Part shown: piece by piece, positions 25,136 to 34,143 of the stretch
How the letters are laid out: every line of letters starts with the position of its first letter
Numbering within the stretch: position 1 is the stretch's first letter
NCBI GenBank assembly: GCA_000434015.1
Contig: HF999523.1
Span: forward strand, 373,596-437,595
Source of the DNA: Clostridium sp. CAG:571
GTDB taxonomy: Bacteria > Bacillota > Clostridia > TANB77 > CAG-508
Length of the DNA: 64,000 bases
Direction of reading: 5' to 3'
Translations under genes and position numbers: made by a program
Notes under the pieces: generated by a model
What the model was told of the DNA's origin: nothing
What the model saw: only the letters and a program-made list of their open reading frames with translations
Database searches by the model: none

Positions 25136-25981
25136 ATGAAAATGAAGATAATATCAATAGTAGTAAGTAGTATAATATTTATTTCATCAAGTATAGTAGG
25201 TTATAATATTTATAAAGATACAGAAAGCAAAAAAGCAGAAAGTTTAAAAACAGAAACAGCACAAGTAAGTGCAACACAAACAGAAAATGATACAGAAGAA
25301 AAAGCAGATAAAGAAGAACTAGAAGAAAATAAGGTAGAAAACCAAGAAGAGGTTAAAGAAAATAAAGAAGAAACAAAAGACGTACAAGAAAATAAAAAAG
25401 ACAATACTGAAAAAGAAACATCAAGTGGTAAAATTACAGAAAAAGTAAATAACAATGAAAAAGTAAGTGTTAGTCAAAATGACCAAAGTAAAAATAATGA
25501 ACAAAATACAAAAACTAATGTAGATAATAATGTAGTAGATAATAAACAAAATCAAGAACAAAATAAGAGTGTATCAAAGTTTACAGTATATAGATGTGGT
25601 GCAAATGTAGCAAGCAAAGATGATATGTTCTATAATGACGAATTTGGTTATCCAATAGGTATGGTTGGAAGTGAAGATATATGGATGTATTATATAGATT
25701 TTAATTTAGATAAAAAAACAGCAGAAACTGGAAACGAAGTTAATGGCAAAAAATCAGTATTAACAACAATTAAATTAACAGATTCTCAAGTAGAAAAATT
25801 AAGAAAAATATACCAAGGAAGCGGAGATTCCGAAATTCCATCTGGAATCTACTACGAAGTAAATTCAGAAGAATATGAAAAAGATTGTAGAATAGTAATA
25901 GTTACAAATAAAAGTGATATTGATTTCTTAAACGAACTTGTTAGCAAATATTGGAAAGAAAGTACTATAGTTTGCAAATAG
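25136..25981 (+). CDS. Exported protein with charged low-complexity linker
   Basis: A 281-residue protein. An N-terminal hydrophobic segment (about 4-23) after a short basic start indicates export or membrane anchoring. Residues about 30-145 are a Glu/Lys/Asn/Gln-rich disordered linker. The C-terminal domain (about 148-281; FTVYRCGANVASKDDMFY...) is folded-looking with three cysteines, of unknown family. AAGGGG precedes the ATG. It is the first chromosomal gene right of the island. Confidence 0.7.
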   Translation: MKMKIISIVVSSIIFISSSIVGYNIYKDTESKKAESLKTETAQVSATQTENDTEEKADKEELEENKVENQEEVKENKEETKDVQENKKDNTEKETSSGKITEKVNNNEKVSVSQNDQSKNNEQNTKTNVDNNVVDNKQNQEQNKSVSKFTVYRCGANVASKDDMFYNDEFGYPIGMVGSEDIWMYYIDFNLDKKTAETGNEVNGKKSVLTTIKLTDSQVEKLRKIYQGSGDSEIPSGIYYEVNSEEYEKDCRIVIVTNKSDIDFLNELVSKYWKESTIVCK

Positions 25982-26005
25982 ATTATAATTAATAAAAAAT
26001 ATAAA

Positions 26006-26036
26006 ATAGCACGAATCGTAGTATGACTCGTGCTAT
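26006..26036 (+). terminator. Hairpin after the exported protein
   Basis: ATAGCACGA (26006-26014) pairs with TCGTGCTAT (26028-26036), followed by TAATTATT. A stable stem with a weak T tract; probably a terminator. Confidence 0.6.
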
Positions 26037-26130
26037 TAATTATTGTAAAAATATAATATGTTCGCTTGAAAACGACATTATAGTAATATATAATTTTTAA
26101 AAATAATGTAAATAGGAGGGGGTTAGAAAA

Positions 26131-27027
26131 ATGTTACATGAAATGAAATTAAATGAAAATCCATTTGAAAGAATGAAAAACGGAACTAAAACAATAGAAT
26201 TTAGATTAAATGATGAGAAAAGGAAAAAAATAAAAATTGGAGATAAAATTACATTTTCAAAGTTACCAGGTTTGTGTGAAAAATTAACTGTAGAAGTTTT
26301 AGAATTATATAATGCAGATACTTTTGAAAATTTATTTTTGAAATTATACAATGATTCTAAAATTGCAAAAGAAAAGGCAAAAGTAATGCATGAAATATAT
26401 TCTGAAGCAAAAGAAAAAGAATTTGGAGTAATTGGAATAAAAATAAAAATAGATACAGAAGAATTAAAAGATAAAATAGAAAAGTTTAAACCTTATAATG
26501 AACAAGAAGAAGTAGAAAAAAATATAATATTAAAATATTTTGATATATTTGATGATGTACTAACAAGACAAAATGAGATTGGACATTTTACTAGTTCTTC
26601 ATTTATATTAAATAAAGAAAGAACAAAAATGCTAATTATATATCATAAAATATACAATTCTTGGGGATGGACAGGCGGACATAGTGACGGAGATAGTGAT
26701 CTACTTTATGTTGCTATGAAAGAAGCAAAAGAAGAAACCGGAATAAAACATGTTAAGCCAATATTAAATGATATATATTCACTTGAAATAATTAATGTTG
26801 ACGGTCATGAAAAAAGAGGAAAATATGTAGGATCTCATGCACATTTAAATGTTACATATTTATTAGAAGCAGATGAAAAAGAAGAAATTCATATAAAAGA
26901 AGATGAAAATTCAGGGGTAAAATGGGTAAAAATAGAAGATATCCTAAAAGAAACATCTGAAAAATGGGTAAAAGAAAGAGTATATACTAAAATAATAGAA
27001 AAAATGAAAAAGGATAAGATTATATAA
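26131..27027 (+). CDS. ASCH-NUDIX fusion protein
   Basis: A 298-residue two-domain protein. Residues 1-105 are an ASCH domain (MLHEMKLNENPFERMKNGTK, IEFRLNDEKRKKIKIGDKI, VIGIKIKI). Residues about 150-290 are a NUDIX hydrolase, with the box WTGGHSDGDSDLLYVAMKEA then KEETGI; the Arg of the consensus is Lys and the first Glu position is Asp/Ser, so the box is slightly divergent. NUDIX enzymes cleave nucleoside diphosphates linked to another group; ASCH domains bind RNA or modified bases. The fusion suggests processing of a modified nucleotide or RNA cap-like structure; substrate unknown. AGGAGGGGG precedes the ATG. Confidence 0.85.
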   Translation: MLHEMKLNENPFERMKNGTKTIEFRLNDEKRKKIKIGDKITFSKLPGLCEKLTVEVLELYNADTFENLFLKLYNDSKIAKEKAKVMHEIYSEAKEKEFGVIGIKIKIDTEELKDKIEKFKPYNEQEEVEKNIILKYFDIFDDVLTRQNEIGHFTSSSFILNKERTKMLIIYHKIYNSWGWTGGHSDGDSDLLYVAMKEAKEETGIKHVKPILNDIYSLEIINVDGHEKRGKYVGSHAHLNVTYLLEADEKEEIHIKEDENSGVKWVKIEDILKETSEKWVKERVYTKIIEKMKKDKII

Positions 27028-27040
27028 AAATATTAAAAGA

Positions 27041-27087
27041 AGCTAAGATAGTGTAAAAAATGATATACATTTATCTAGCTTTTTTTA
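27041..27087 (+). terminator. Terminator after the ASCH-NUDIX gene
   Basis: AGCTAAGATA (27041-27050) pairs with TATCTAGCT (27072-27080) with one bulge, followed by six T. Confidence 0.7.
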
Positions 27088-27193
27088 AAATTACTAAATA
27101 AAAATTTTTGTAAAGTAAATTTCAAATTTATTTTATGAAAGATTAAAACAAAGTATTTTAAGTTAAACTAACAAATATTTTGCTATTAAACTA

Positions 27194-27223
27194 TTGAAAA
27201 AACAAGAATATATATGATAAAAT
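27194..27223 (+). promoter_or_regulatory. Promoter of dapF
   Basis: TTGAAA (27194-27199), an 18-base spacer and TAAAAT (27218-27223), with TGA just ahead of the -10 box. It is the best sigma-A-like match upstream of dapF. Confidence 0.5.
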
Positions 27224-27287
27224 AGCAACCAATACAATATAATTATATTGTATCTATTATTAATACCTAAATTAAGAGGTGAAAGTT

Positions 27288-28136
27288 ATGATTAAATTTA
27301 CAAAAATGCATGGGCTAGGGAACGATTATGTTTATATTGATTGCACTGAGGAGCAAAAAATAAAAAATATATCATCCTTAGCTCAATTTATTAGTAACAG
27401 ACATTTTGGAGTTGGATCAGATGGATTAATATTAATTTGTAAAAGTGATATTGCAGATTTCAAAATGCGTATGTTTAACTATGATGGAACAGAAGCCGAG
27501 ATGTGCGGAAATGGAATTAGATGTGTAGGAAAGTTTGTATATGATAAAGGCTTAACTAAAAAAGATAACATTACTGTAGAAACTTTGGCTGGAATTAAAA
27601 AACTAAAATTTAATATTAAAGAAGGAAATGTGGAAACTGTTGAAGTGGATATGGGAGAACCTATACTAGAACCATATAAAGTTCCTGTTATATCAGAAGA
27701 AGCAATAGTTAAAAATTTAAAAATAAAAGCACGTGAAAATGAATTTAAGTTTACATGTGTATCTATGGGAAATCCACATGCAATAACAATAGTAGATAAT
27801 ACGAAAGACTTCAACATAGAAAAATATGGTCCGGTGTTAGAAAAAGATGAACACTTTCCAAGAAGAGCAAATATTGAGTTTATAGAATTAGTAGATAAAA
27901 ATAATATAAAAATGAGAGTATGGGAAAGAGGAGCAGGAGAAACTCTAGCTTGTGGAACAGGAGCTTGTGCGTCTGTTGTTGCTTGTGCTTTAAATGGATA
28001 TATAGAAAATGAAGCAAACGTAGAATTACTAGGTGGAACTTTAAAAATAAGATGGGACAAAGAAAACAACCATATATATATGACAGGTCCAGCAACTACA
28101 GTATTCGAAGGTGAAATAGACTATAAAGAAGATTAA
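27288..28136 (+). CDS. dapF: Diaminopimelate epimerase
   Basis: A 282-residue enzyme converting LL- to meso-diaminopimelate for peptidoglycan and lysine synthesis. Both catalytic cysteines are present in their motifs: AEMCGNGIRC (about residue 73) and ACGTGACAS (about 224). The N-terminal MIKFTKMHGLGNDYVYID is typical. The ATG at 27288 with AGAGGTG ahead is preferred over GTG 27279. It is followed by dapL, the direct LL-DAP-forming aminotransferase, so the organism uses the aminotransferase variant of the pathway with the two last steps encoded together. Confidence 0.97.
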   Translation: MIKFTKMHGLGNDYVYIDCTEEQKIKNISSLAQFISNRHFGVGSDGLILICKSDIADFKMRMFNYDGTEAEMCGNGIRCVGKFVYDKGLTKKDNITVETLAGIKKLKFNIKEGNVETVEVDMGEPILEPYKVPVISEEAIVKNLKIKARENEFKFTCVSMGNPHAITIVDNTKDFNIEKYGPVLEKDEHFPRRANIEFIELVDKNNIKMRVWERGAGETLACGTGACASVVACALNGYIENEANVELLGGTLKIRWDKENNHIYMTGPATTVFEGEIDYKED

Positions 28137-28214
28137 TATATAGCAAAAAATCATGTAATATAATTAAGAATGACTAAATTTGTTATATATGCTAAAAGAA
28201 AGGAAGTAAAAATT

Positions 28215-29453
28215 ATGATAAATATAAATGAAAACTTTTTGAAATTGCAAGATAGCTATCTTTTTTCTACAATTGCAAAAAAAGTAGCAGAGTTTCAAAA
28301 AAATAACCCAGATAAAAAAATAATAAAGTTAGGTATTGGAGATGTGACTTTACCACTAGCAAAAAAAGTAGTAGATGCAATGAAAAAAGCATCAGACGAT
28401 TTGGCTAAAAAAGAAACTTTTATGGGATATGGACCAGAACAAGGATATGATTTTTTAATAGAAAAAATAGTAAAAGAAGATTATGAAAAAAGAGGAATAA
28501 AAATAGAAAAAGATGAGATTTTTGTATCAGATGGAGCAAAATGTGATACTGGAAATATTGTAGACTTGTTTGATGCGGATAATAAAGTAGCAATAACAGA
28601 TCCTGTGTATCCTGTTTATTTAGATACTAATATTATGTCTGGAAGAGCTGGCAAATACGATGAAAAAACAGGAAAATATGAAAATATAATATATATGCCA
28701 TGTAATAAAGAAAATAATTTTGAACCAAGTTTTCCAGAAGAAGTACCAGATATGATTTATTTATGTTTTCCAAACAATCCAACAGGAACAGTTCTTACAA
28801 AAAATCAACTAGCAAAATGGGTAGAATATGCAAAGAAAAATAAATCAATAATCTTATTTGATGGGGCATATGAAGCTTTTATTACAGAGAAAAATGTTCC
28901 ACATAGTATTTACGAAATTGAAGGTGCAAAAGAAGTAGCAATAGAATTTAGAAGCTTTTCAAAAACAGCTGGATTTACAGGAGTTAGATGCGGTTATACA
29001 GTAATTCCAAAGGAAGTTAAAGGATATACAAAAGATGGTAAAGAAATAATGCTAAATAGATTATGGAACAGAAGACAATGCACAAAATTTAATGGTGCAT
29101 CTTATGTAACACAAAGAGGAGCAGAAGCAATTTATACAGAAGAAGGAAAAAAAGAAATAAGAGAAAATATTGAATATTATAGAGAAAATGCAAAAATTAT
29201 TAGAGAAGGACTTACTGAAGCTGGTTTTACAGTATATGGTGGTGTAAATGCTCCATACATATGGTTAAAGTTACCAGATGAAATTAAATCTTGGGATTTC
29301 TTTGATAAATTACTAAATGAAGTGGCAGTAGTAGGAACACCTGGTGTTGGATTTGGACCAAGCGGTGAAGGGTACTTTAGATTAACAGCTTTTGGAAGTA
29401 GAGAAAATACTATAGAAGCAATAGAAAGAATAAAAAACAATTTTAAAATATAA
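28215..29453 (+). CDS. dapL: LL-diaminopimelate aminotransferase
   Basis: A 412-residue PLP-dependent aminotransferase converting tetrahydrodipicolinate directly to LL-diaminopimelate. Characteristic stretches: KLGIGDVTLPL, MGYGPEQGYDFL, the substrate/PLP site FPNNPTGTV and the PLP-lysine motif EFRSFSKTAGFTGVRCGY. ATG 28215 with AAAGGAAG ahead is the start; the in-frame ATG at 28170 lacks a ribosome site. Together with dapF it completes the meso-DAP branch. Length is as expected for the family. Confidence 0.96.
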   Translation: MININENFLKLQDSYLFSTIAKKVAEFQKNNPDKKIIKLGIGDVTLPLAKKVVDAMKKASDDLAKKETFMGYGPEQGYDFLIEKIVKEDYEKRGIKIEKDEIFVSDGAKCDTGNIVDLFDADNKVAITDPVYPVYLDTNIMSGRAGKYDEKTGKYENIIYMPCNKENNFEPSFPEEVPDMIYLCFPNNPTGTVLTKNQLAKWVEYAKKNKSIILFDGAYEAFITEKNVPHSIYEIEGAKEVAIEFRSFSKTAGFTGVRCGYTVIPKEVKGYTKDGKEIMLNRLWNRRQCTKFNGASYVTQRGAEAIYTEEGKKEIRENIEYYRENAKIIREGLTEAGFTVYGGVNAPYIWLKLPDEIKSWDFFDKLLNEVAVVGTPGVGFGPSGEGYFRLTAFGSRENTIEAIERIKNNFKI

Positions 29454-29758
29454 AAGTAGTGCAAAAATATAAAAAAGATTTGCTGATGGCAATAGTATTA
29501 TAAAAGCATAAATAAAAATATAAAAATTATCTAATTGTATAAATAAATATTAAAAAACGTTTGAATAAGAATAAAAAATAAAAAACAGTCACGTACAAAT
29601 AAAGAATCTATTCAAAAAGCTTGCATTTACTAGAAAAATATGCTAAAATAAGTATGTTGCAAAAAGCAAAAGTTTAAAAATGACCTTATACTTAGTTTTA
29701 GAAAAAATACACCACTATAACTCAGTTTAAGGCAAAAAAATATCAGGAGGTGCAAAAA
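29454..29758. other. rpsO leader region
   Basis: About 300 bases containing the rpsO promoter (29621-29649) and a leader of some 100 bases after it. S15 leaders are often autoregulated by S15 binding; I do not see a clear pseudoknot here. The part before the promoter is featureless AT-rich DNA. Confidence 0.5.
29621..29649 (+). promoter_or_regulatory. Promoter of rpsO
   Basis: TTGCAT (29621-29626), a 17-base spacer and TAAAAT (29644-29649) with the extended -10 TGC ahead. Confidence 0.65.
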
Positions 29759-30022
29759 ATGACAAAGGAAAGAAAACAAGAAATTATCAACACTTATAAA
29801 AGAGATGAAAAAGATACTGGGTCTCCAGAAGTTCAAATCGCTCTTTTAACAGAAAGAATTAATGAATTAACAGAACATTTAAAAGTTCACAAAAAAGATA
29901 ATCATTCTAGAAGAGGACTTTTAAAAATGGTTGGTTCAAGAAGAAATTTACTTAACTACTTAGGTAAAAAAGATGTTCAAAGATATAGAGACATTGTTGA
30001 AAAATTAGGATTAAGAAAATAA
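29759..30022 (+). CDS. rpsO: 30S ribosomal protein S15
   Basis: An 87-residue ribosomal protein that binds 16S rRNA and helps assemble the platform of the small subunit. Motifs: DTGSPEVQIALLTERI, HKKDNHSRRGLLKMVGSRRNLLNYL. ATG 29759 with CAGGAGG ahead gives the standard N-terminus MTKERKQ. Its order before pnp is the common bacterial rpsO-pnp arrangement, though here a terminator and a 460-base gap separate the two. Confidence 0.98.
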   Translation: MTKERKQEIINTYKRDEKDTGSPEVQIALLTERINELTEHLKVHKKDNHSRRGLLKMVGSRRNLLNYLGKKDVQRYRDIVEKLGLRK

Positions 30023-30032
30023 AAAAACAATA

Positions 30033-30069
30033 GGACGTTTTTGACTTTAAGCAAAAGCGTCCATTTTTT
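30033..30069 (+). terminator. Terminator of rpsO
   Basis: GGACG..TTTTTG pairs with CAAAAG..CGTCC (30033-30062), followed by six T. Confidence 0.85.
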
Positions 30070-30531
30070 CTAAGTCTTGTTAAAAAAATATTTATATAAT
30101 GTAGAAAAAAATAAAAAATACAAATATAAAATGTTAATATTTATAAACTAAGTATATTTACTATAAATTGAAAAGTATACTTTAAAGTATTTAAATATAA
30201 ATAAAAAATTAGAATAAAAGGTAAATATTAAAATTCTTAAGAAAAAATTACTAAAAATAAATTACTAAAAATAGTAGAAAATATAAATAAGTATCTAATA
30301 CTAAAAATTAGTATGTAGCTTGGATGAAGTTTTTTAAAAATAAAAATAGTACAGAAAATAAAAATTAATAAAAACTTAAGTAAAAATATAAAATCAAAAA
30401 TGAAAAAAGCTTAAGTTTAGCAAAAATAAACAAAAACTAAATAAAAGTAAAAAATGAAAAACAAAAAATTTCATCGAGGTTACCGCTAATTTCTAGTATA
30501 AAAATAAATATAATAAAAAAGGAGAGATTTT
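30070..30531. other. Long AT-rich leader of pnp, no gene
   Basis: About 460 bases, nearly all A and T, with irregular repeats of AAATAAAAA and AAAATTA. I see no open frame. Near the end TCATCGAGGTTACCGCTAAT is a GC-richer patch that may be part of a structured leader; pnp leaders are commonly processed and autoregulated. Confidence 0.5.
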
Positions 30532-32667
30532 ATGTTTAAAACTTATAGTACAAAATTAGCAGGAAGAGATTTAACTATTGAGTCTGGAAAAATTGCAGGA
30601 TTAGCAAACGGAAGTGTAGTAGTAAGATATGGAGATACTGTTGTTATGGTAAATGTAACAGCATCAAAAGAGCCAAGAGACGGAATTGATTTTTTCCCAC
30701 TTTCAGTAGATTATGAAGAAAAGTTATATGCAGTTGGTAAAATACCAGGAAGTTTTCAAAAAAGAGAAGGAAAACCAGCAGATAAAGCAATTTTAACATC
30801 AAGAGCAATAGATAGACCACTAAGACCATTATTCCCAAAAGATTTTAGAAATGATGTATGTGTTGTTGCAACAGTTTTATCTGTAGAACAAGACAACTCA
30901 CCAGAAGTTTGTAGTATGATTGGTGCATCTTGTGCACTTTCAATTTCAGATATTCCATTTGGAGGACCAACAGCAGCTGTAAATGTAGGATATGTAGATG
31001 GAGAAATTATAATAAATCCAACAGCAGAACAAAGAGAAAAAAGTAGATTAACATTGACTGTTGCAGCAACTAAAGAAAAAATAACAATGATAGAAGCAGG
31101 TGCTGATGAAATACCAAATGATATAATGTTAGAAGCAATAAAAAAGGCACATGAAGAAATAAAAAATATATGTGATTTTATCTCTAATATTAAAGCTGAA
31201 ATTGGTAAACCAAAATTTGAATACAAATCTTTTGCAGTAGATAAAGAAGTATATGAAGAAATTGAAAAAAACTTCAAAGATAGAATGTATAAAGATGTAC
31301 AAGCTATAGATAAAGAAGTAAGAGATGAAAATATAGCTAAAATTACAGAAGATATATTATCATATTTTGTAGAAAAATATGGAGAAGAAGAAACAGAAAA
31401 TAAAAAACAAGATATAGCAGATAGTATTCATGATTTAGAAAAAAAATGTGTAAGAGAAATGATATTAGAAGAACATAAAAGACCTGATGGTAGAGGACTT
31501 ACAGATTTAAGACCACTTTCTTGTGAAGTTGGAGTATTGCCAAGAGTACATGGAAGTGCAATATTTACAAGAGGTCAAACACAAGTATTATCAGTTGCAA
31601 CACTTGGAATGAAGAGTGAAGAACAAATGTTAGATGGTATTGATGAAGAAGAAAGCAAAAGATATATGCATCAATATAACTTCCCAGCATATAGTGTAGG
31701 AGAAGCAAGACCTTCAAGAGGACCAGGAAGAAGAGAAATAGGACATGGGGCATTAGCTGAAAAAGCACTAGTTCCAGTAATTCCTTCAGAAGAAGAGTTC
31801 CCATATGCAATAAGAGTAGTATCAGAAGTTTTATCATCAAATGGTTCAACATCACAAGCAAGTATATGTGGTAGTACACTTGCATTAATGGATGCAGGTG
31901 TTCCAATAAAAAAACCAGTAGCAGGAATTTCAACAGGATTAGTAACAGATAAAGAAAATCCAGATAGATATGTAATGCTTACAGATATACAAGGTATTGA
32001 AGATTTCTTTGGAGATATGGACTTTAAAGTTGGTGGAACAAAAGATGGAATAACAGCAATACAAGTTGACATTAAAACAGATGGTTTAACATATGATATA
32101 ATAAAAGAAGCTTTTGAAAGAACAAAAATAGCAAGAGATTATATATTAGATGAAATTATGTTAAAACAAATTGACAAACCAAGAAAAGAAATATCAAAAT
32201 ATGCACCAAGAATTTTAACTACAAAAATTAGTGTAGATAAAATAAGAGACGTAATAGGACCTGGTGGAAAAATGATAAACAAAATAATAGCAGAAACAGG
32301 TGTTAAAATAGATATAGAAGAAAATGGTGATGTTTGCATATATTCTGTAGATGGACAAAATGGAGAGAAAGCATTAAAAATGATTAAAGATATAGCAAGA
32401 GAGATTGAAGTTGGTGGAATATATGATGGAAAAGTTACAAGAATAATGAATTTTGGAGCTTTTGTAGATTTAGGAACAGGAAAAGAAGGATTACTTCATA
32501 TTTCTAAAATATCTAGTAAGAGAGTGGAAAAAGTAGAAGATGTATTAGCTATAGGAGACGAAGTAACTGTAAAAGTTATAGAAATAGACAATCAAGGAAG
32601 AATAAATTTAAGCATGAAGGATTTAGAATCAAAACCAGAAGAAAAAGAAGAAAAAACAGAAAATTAG
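30532..32667 (+). CDS. pnp: Polyribonucleotide nucleotidyltransferase (PNPase)
   Basis: A 711-residue 3'-5' phosphorolytic exoribonuclease of RNA turnover. Domains in order: first RNase PH domain (1-140), an alpha-helical linker (about 225-310), the second RNase PH domain (about 315-540) with the active-site stretches TRGQTQVL and ASICGSTLALMDAGVP, a KH domain (about 555-615; DVIGPGGKMINKII) and an S1 domain (620-690; YDGKVTRIMNFGAFVDLG). AAGGAG precedes the ATG. Length is normal for the family. Confidence 0.98.
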   Translation: MFKTYSTKLAGRDLTIESGKIAGLANGSVVVRYGDTVVMVNVTASKEPRDGIDFFPLSVDYEEKLYAVGKIPGSFQKREGKPADKAILTSRAIDRPLRPLFPKDFRNDVCVVATVLSVEQDNSPEVCSMIGASCALSISDIPFGGPTAAVNVGYVDGEIIINPTAEQREKSRLTLTVAATKEKITMIEAGADEIPNDIMLEAIKKAHEEIKNICDFISNIKAEIGKPKFEYKSFAVDKEVYEEIEKNFKDRMYKDVQAIDKEVRDENIAKITEDILSYFVEKYGEEETENKKQDIADSIHDLEKKCVREMILEEHKRPDGRGLTDLRPLSCEVGVLPRVHGSAIFTRGQTQVLSVATLGMKSEEQMLDGIDEEESKRYMHQYNFPAYSVGEARPSRGPGRREIGHGALAEKALVPVIPSEEEFPYAIRVVSEVLSSNGSTSQASICGSTLALMDAGVPIKKPVAGISTGLVTDKENPDRYVMLTDIQGIEDFFGDMDFKVGGTKDGITAIQVDIKTDGLTYDIIKEAFERTKIARDYILDEIMLKQIDKPRKEISKYAPRILTTKISVDKIRDVIGPGGKMINKIIAETGVKIDIEENGDVCIYSVDGQNGEKALKMIKDIAREIEVGGIYDGKVTRIMNFGAFVDLGTGKEGLLHISKISSKRVEKVEDVLAIGDEVTVKVIEIDNQGRINLSMKDLESKPEEKEEKTEN

Positions 32668-32760
32668 TCGAAAAAAAGTTGCAAAATTAAAATTAAATAG
32701 TATAATAATATATGAAATATATTTAATAATATAAAAATATTATTAAAGAGGAGAGAAAAA

Positions 32761-33993
32761 ATGGAATATTTATATATGTTACAACAAGCTTTAGTTTGGA
32801 TAATTACTATTTATTGGCTATATCAATTAATGGTAAGTATATGTTCATTAGTAAAGCTAAAAGATAAACCTATTATAGAGGAAAAAAACAATAAGTTTAT
32901 GGCTATTATACCAGCCCATAATGAAGAAATTGTTGTAGGAAACTTAATAGCAAGTTTACAAAAACAAAATTATCCTAAGGATTTGTATGATATATATGTT
33001 ATTGCAGATAACTGTACAGATAATACAGCAGAAGTTGCAAGAAAAGCAGGAGCAATAGTCTATGAAAGATTTGATGAAGAACATAAAACAAAAGGATATG
33101 CACTAGATTGGTTTCTAAAACAAAAAATAGAAGAAAATGCACCATATGATGCTTTCTGTATATTTGATGCAGACAATATTGTTGATGTAGATTTTTTGAA
33201 AAATATGAATAAAAAATTATGCCAAGGTGAGGAAGTTGTTCAAGGCTACAGAGATATAAAGAATCCAACAGATAGTTGGGTATCAGCAGGTTATGCAATA
33301 TTTTATTGGACAATGAATAGATTTTATCACTTAGCAAGATATAATTTGGGATTATCACCATTAATTAATGGTACTGGTTTTATGGTAAAATTTGATTTAG
33401 TAAAACCTACAAATGGATTTGATACAGTAACATTAACAGAAGATATAGAGTTTTCTTTAAAAACAATAATTTCTGGTAAAAAATTAGGTTGGGCAACAGA
33501 TGCAATAGTATATGATGAACAACCAGTAGGATTTAAACAAAGTTGGTCACAAAGATCTAGATGGACAGTTGGTCATATTCAATGCTTAAAAGAATATACA
33601 AAACCACTTGCAGCAGCAGTAAAAGAACATAAAACATTAATGAACTTTGATGGGCTATTATATATGTTAGGTAGTATACCAATGTTTGTTTTAACAATTG
33701 TATTATTATTACTAAATTTTGTTATGTATTTTGGAAACGGAATGACAACAACAGATTTAATAATTAACTGTTTAAGATATTTATTACCAACATTCTTATT
33801 ACCAATATTTACAGCGATTATCATTATGATATTAGATAAAAAACCAATAAAACCAATGCTTAAAGGTTTGGCATTATATCCATTATTCTTAGGATCTTGG
33901 TTACTAATTAATTTTAAATGCTTGTTTAAAAGAGAAACTAAATGGGAAAAAATTAACCATGTTAGAGATATAAAAATAAATGAAGTTTCATAA
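32761..33993 (+). CDS. Membrane glycosyltransferase, family 2
   Basis: A 410-residue processive-type GT2 enzyme. An N-terminal membrane helix (about 8-28) is followed by the GT-A domain with AIIPAHNEE, the metal-binding FDADN, TLTEDIEFS and the QRSRW motif (Q-x-x-R-W) of membrane-embedded synthases. Two or three C-terminal hydrophobic helices (about 300-385) follow. It would polymerise or transfer a sugar at the membrane for a surface polysaccharide or glycolipid. The GT-C type gene that follows may be functionally related, although a terminator lies between. Confidence 0.85.
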   Translation: MEYLYMLQQALVWIITIYWLYQLMVSICSLVKLKDKPIIEEKNNKFMAIIPAHNEEIVVGNLIASLQKQNYPKDLYDIYVIADNCTDNTAEVARKAGAIVYERFDEEHKTKGYALDWFLKQKIEENAPYDAFCIFDADNIVDVDFLKNMNKKLCQGEEVVQGYRDIKNPTDSWVSAGYAIFYWTMNRFYHLARYNLGLSPLINGTGFMVKFDLVKPTNGFDTVTLTEDIEFSLKTIISGKKLGWATDAIVYDEQPVGFKQSWSQRSRWTVGHIQCLKEYTKPLAAAVKEHKTLMNFDGLLYMLGSIPMFVLTIVLLLLNFVMYFGNGMTTTDLIINCLRYLLPTFLLPIFTAIIIMILDKKPIKPMLKGLALYPLFLGSWLLINFKCLFKRETKWEKINHVRDIKINEVS

Positions 33994-34007
33994 AAACAAA
34001 TAATATT

Positions 34008-34050
34008 AAAAATAGAATGTATTCTTATAAAAATACATTCTATTTTTGTA
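34008..34050 (+). terminator. Terminator after the GT2 gene
   Basis: AAAATAGAATGTATT pairs with AATACATTCTATTTT across a short loop (34008-34047), ending in T. Confidence 0.8.
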
Positions 34051-34143
34051 TTACTATTTTTTATAAAGAAATATGGAAAAACTTTTTTTATAGTGTTATA
34101 ATATTAAAAAATATGGCAAAATGTTGAAATAAGGAGAGAAAAA

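Noticed and set aside
30070..30531. Possible small gene or repeat array in the long pnp leader
   Set aside because: Only irregular A/T repeats, no open frame with a ribosome site, no regular unit.
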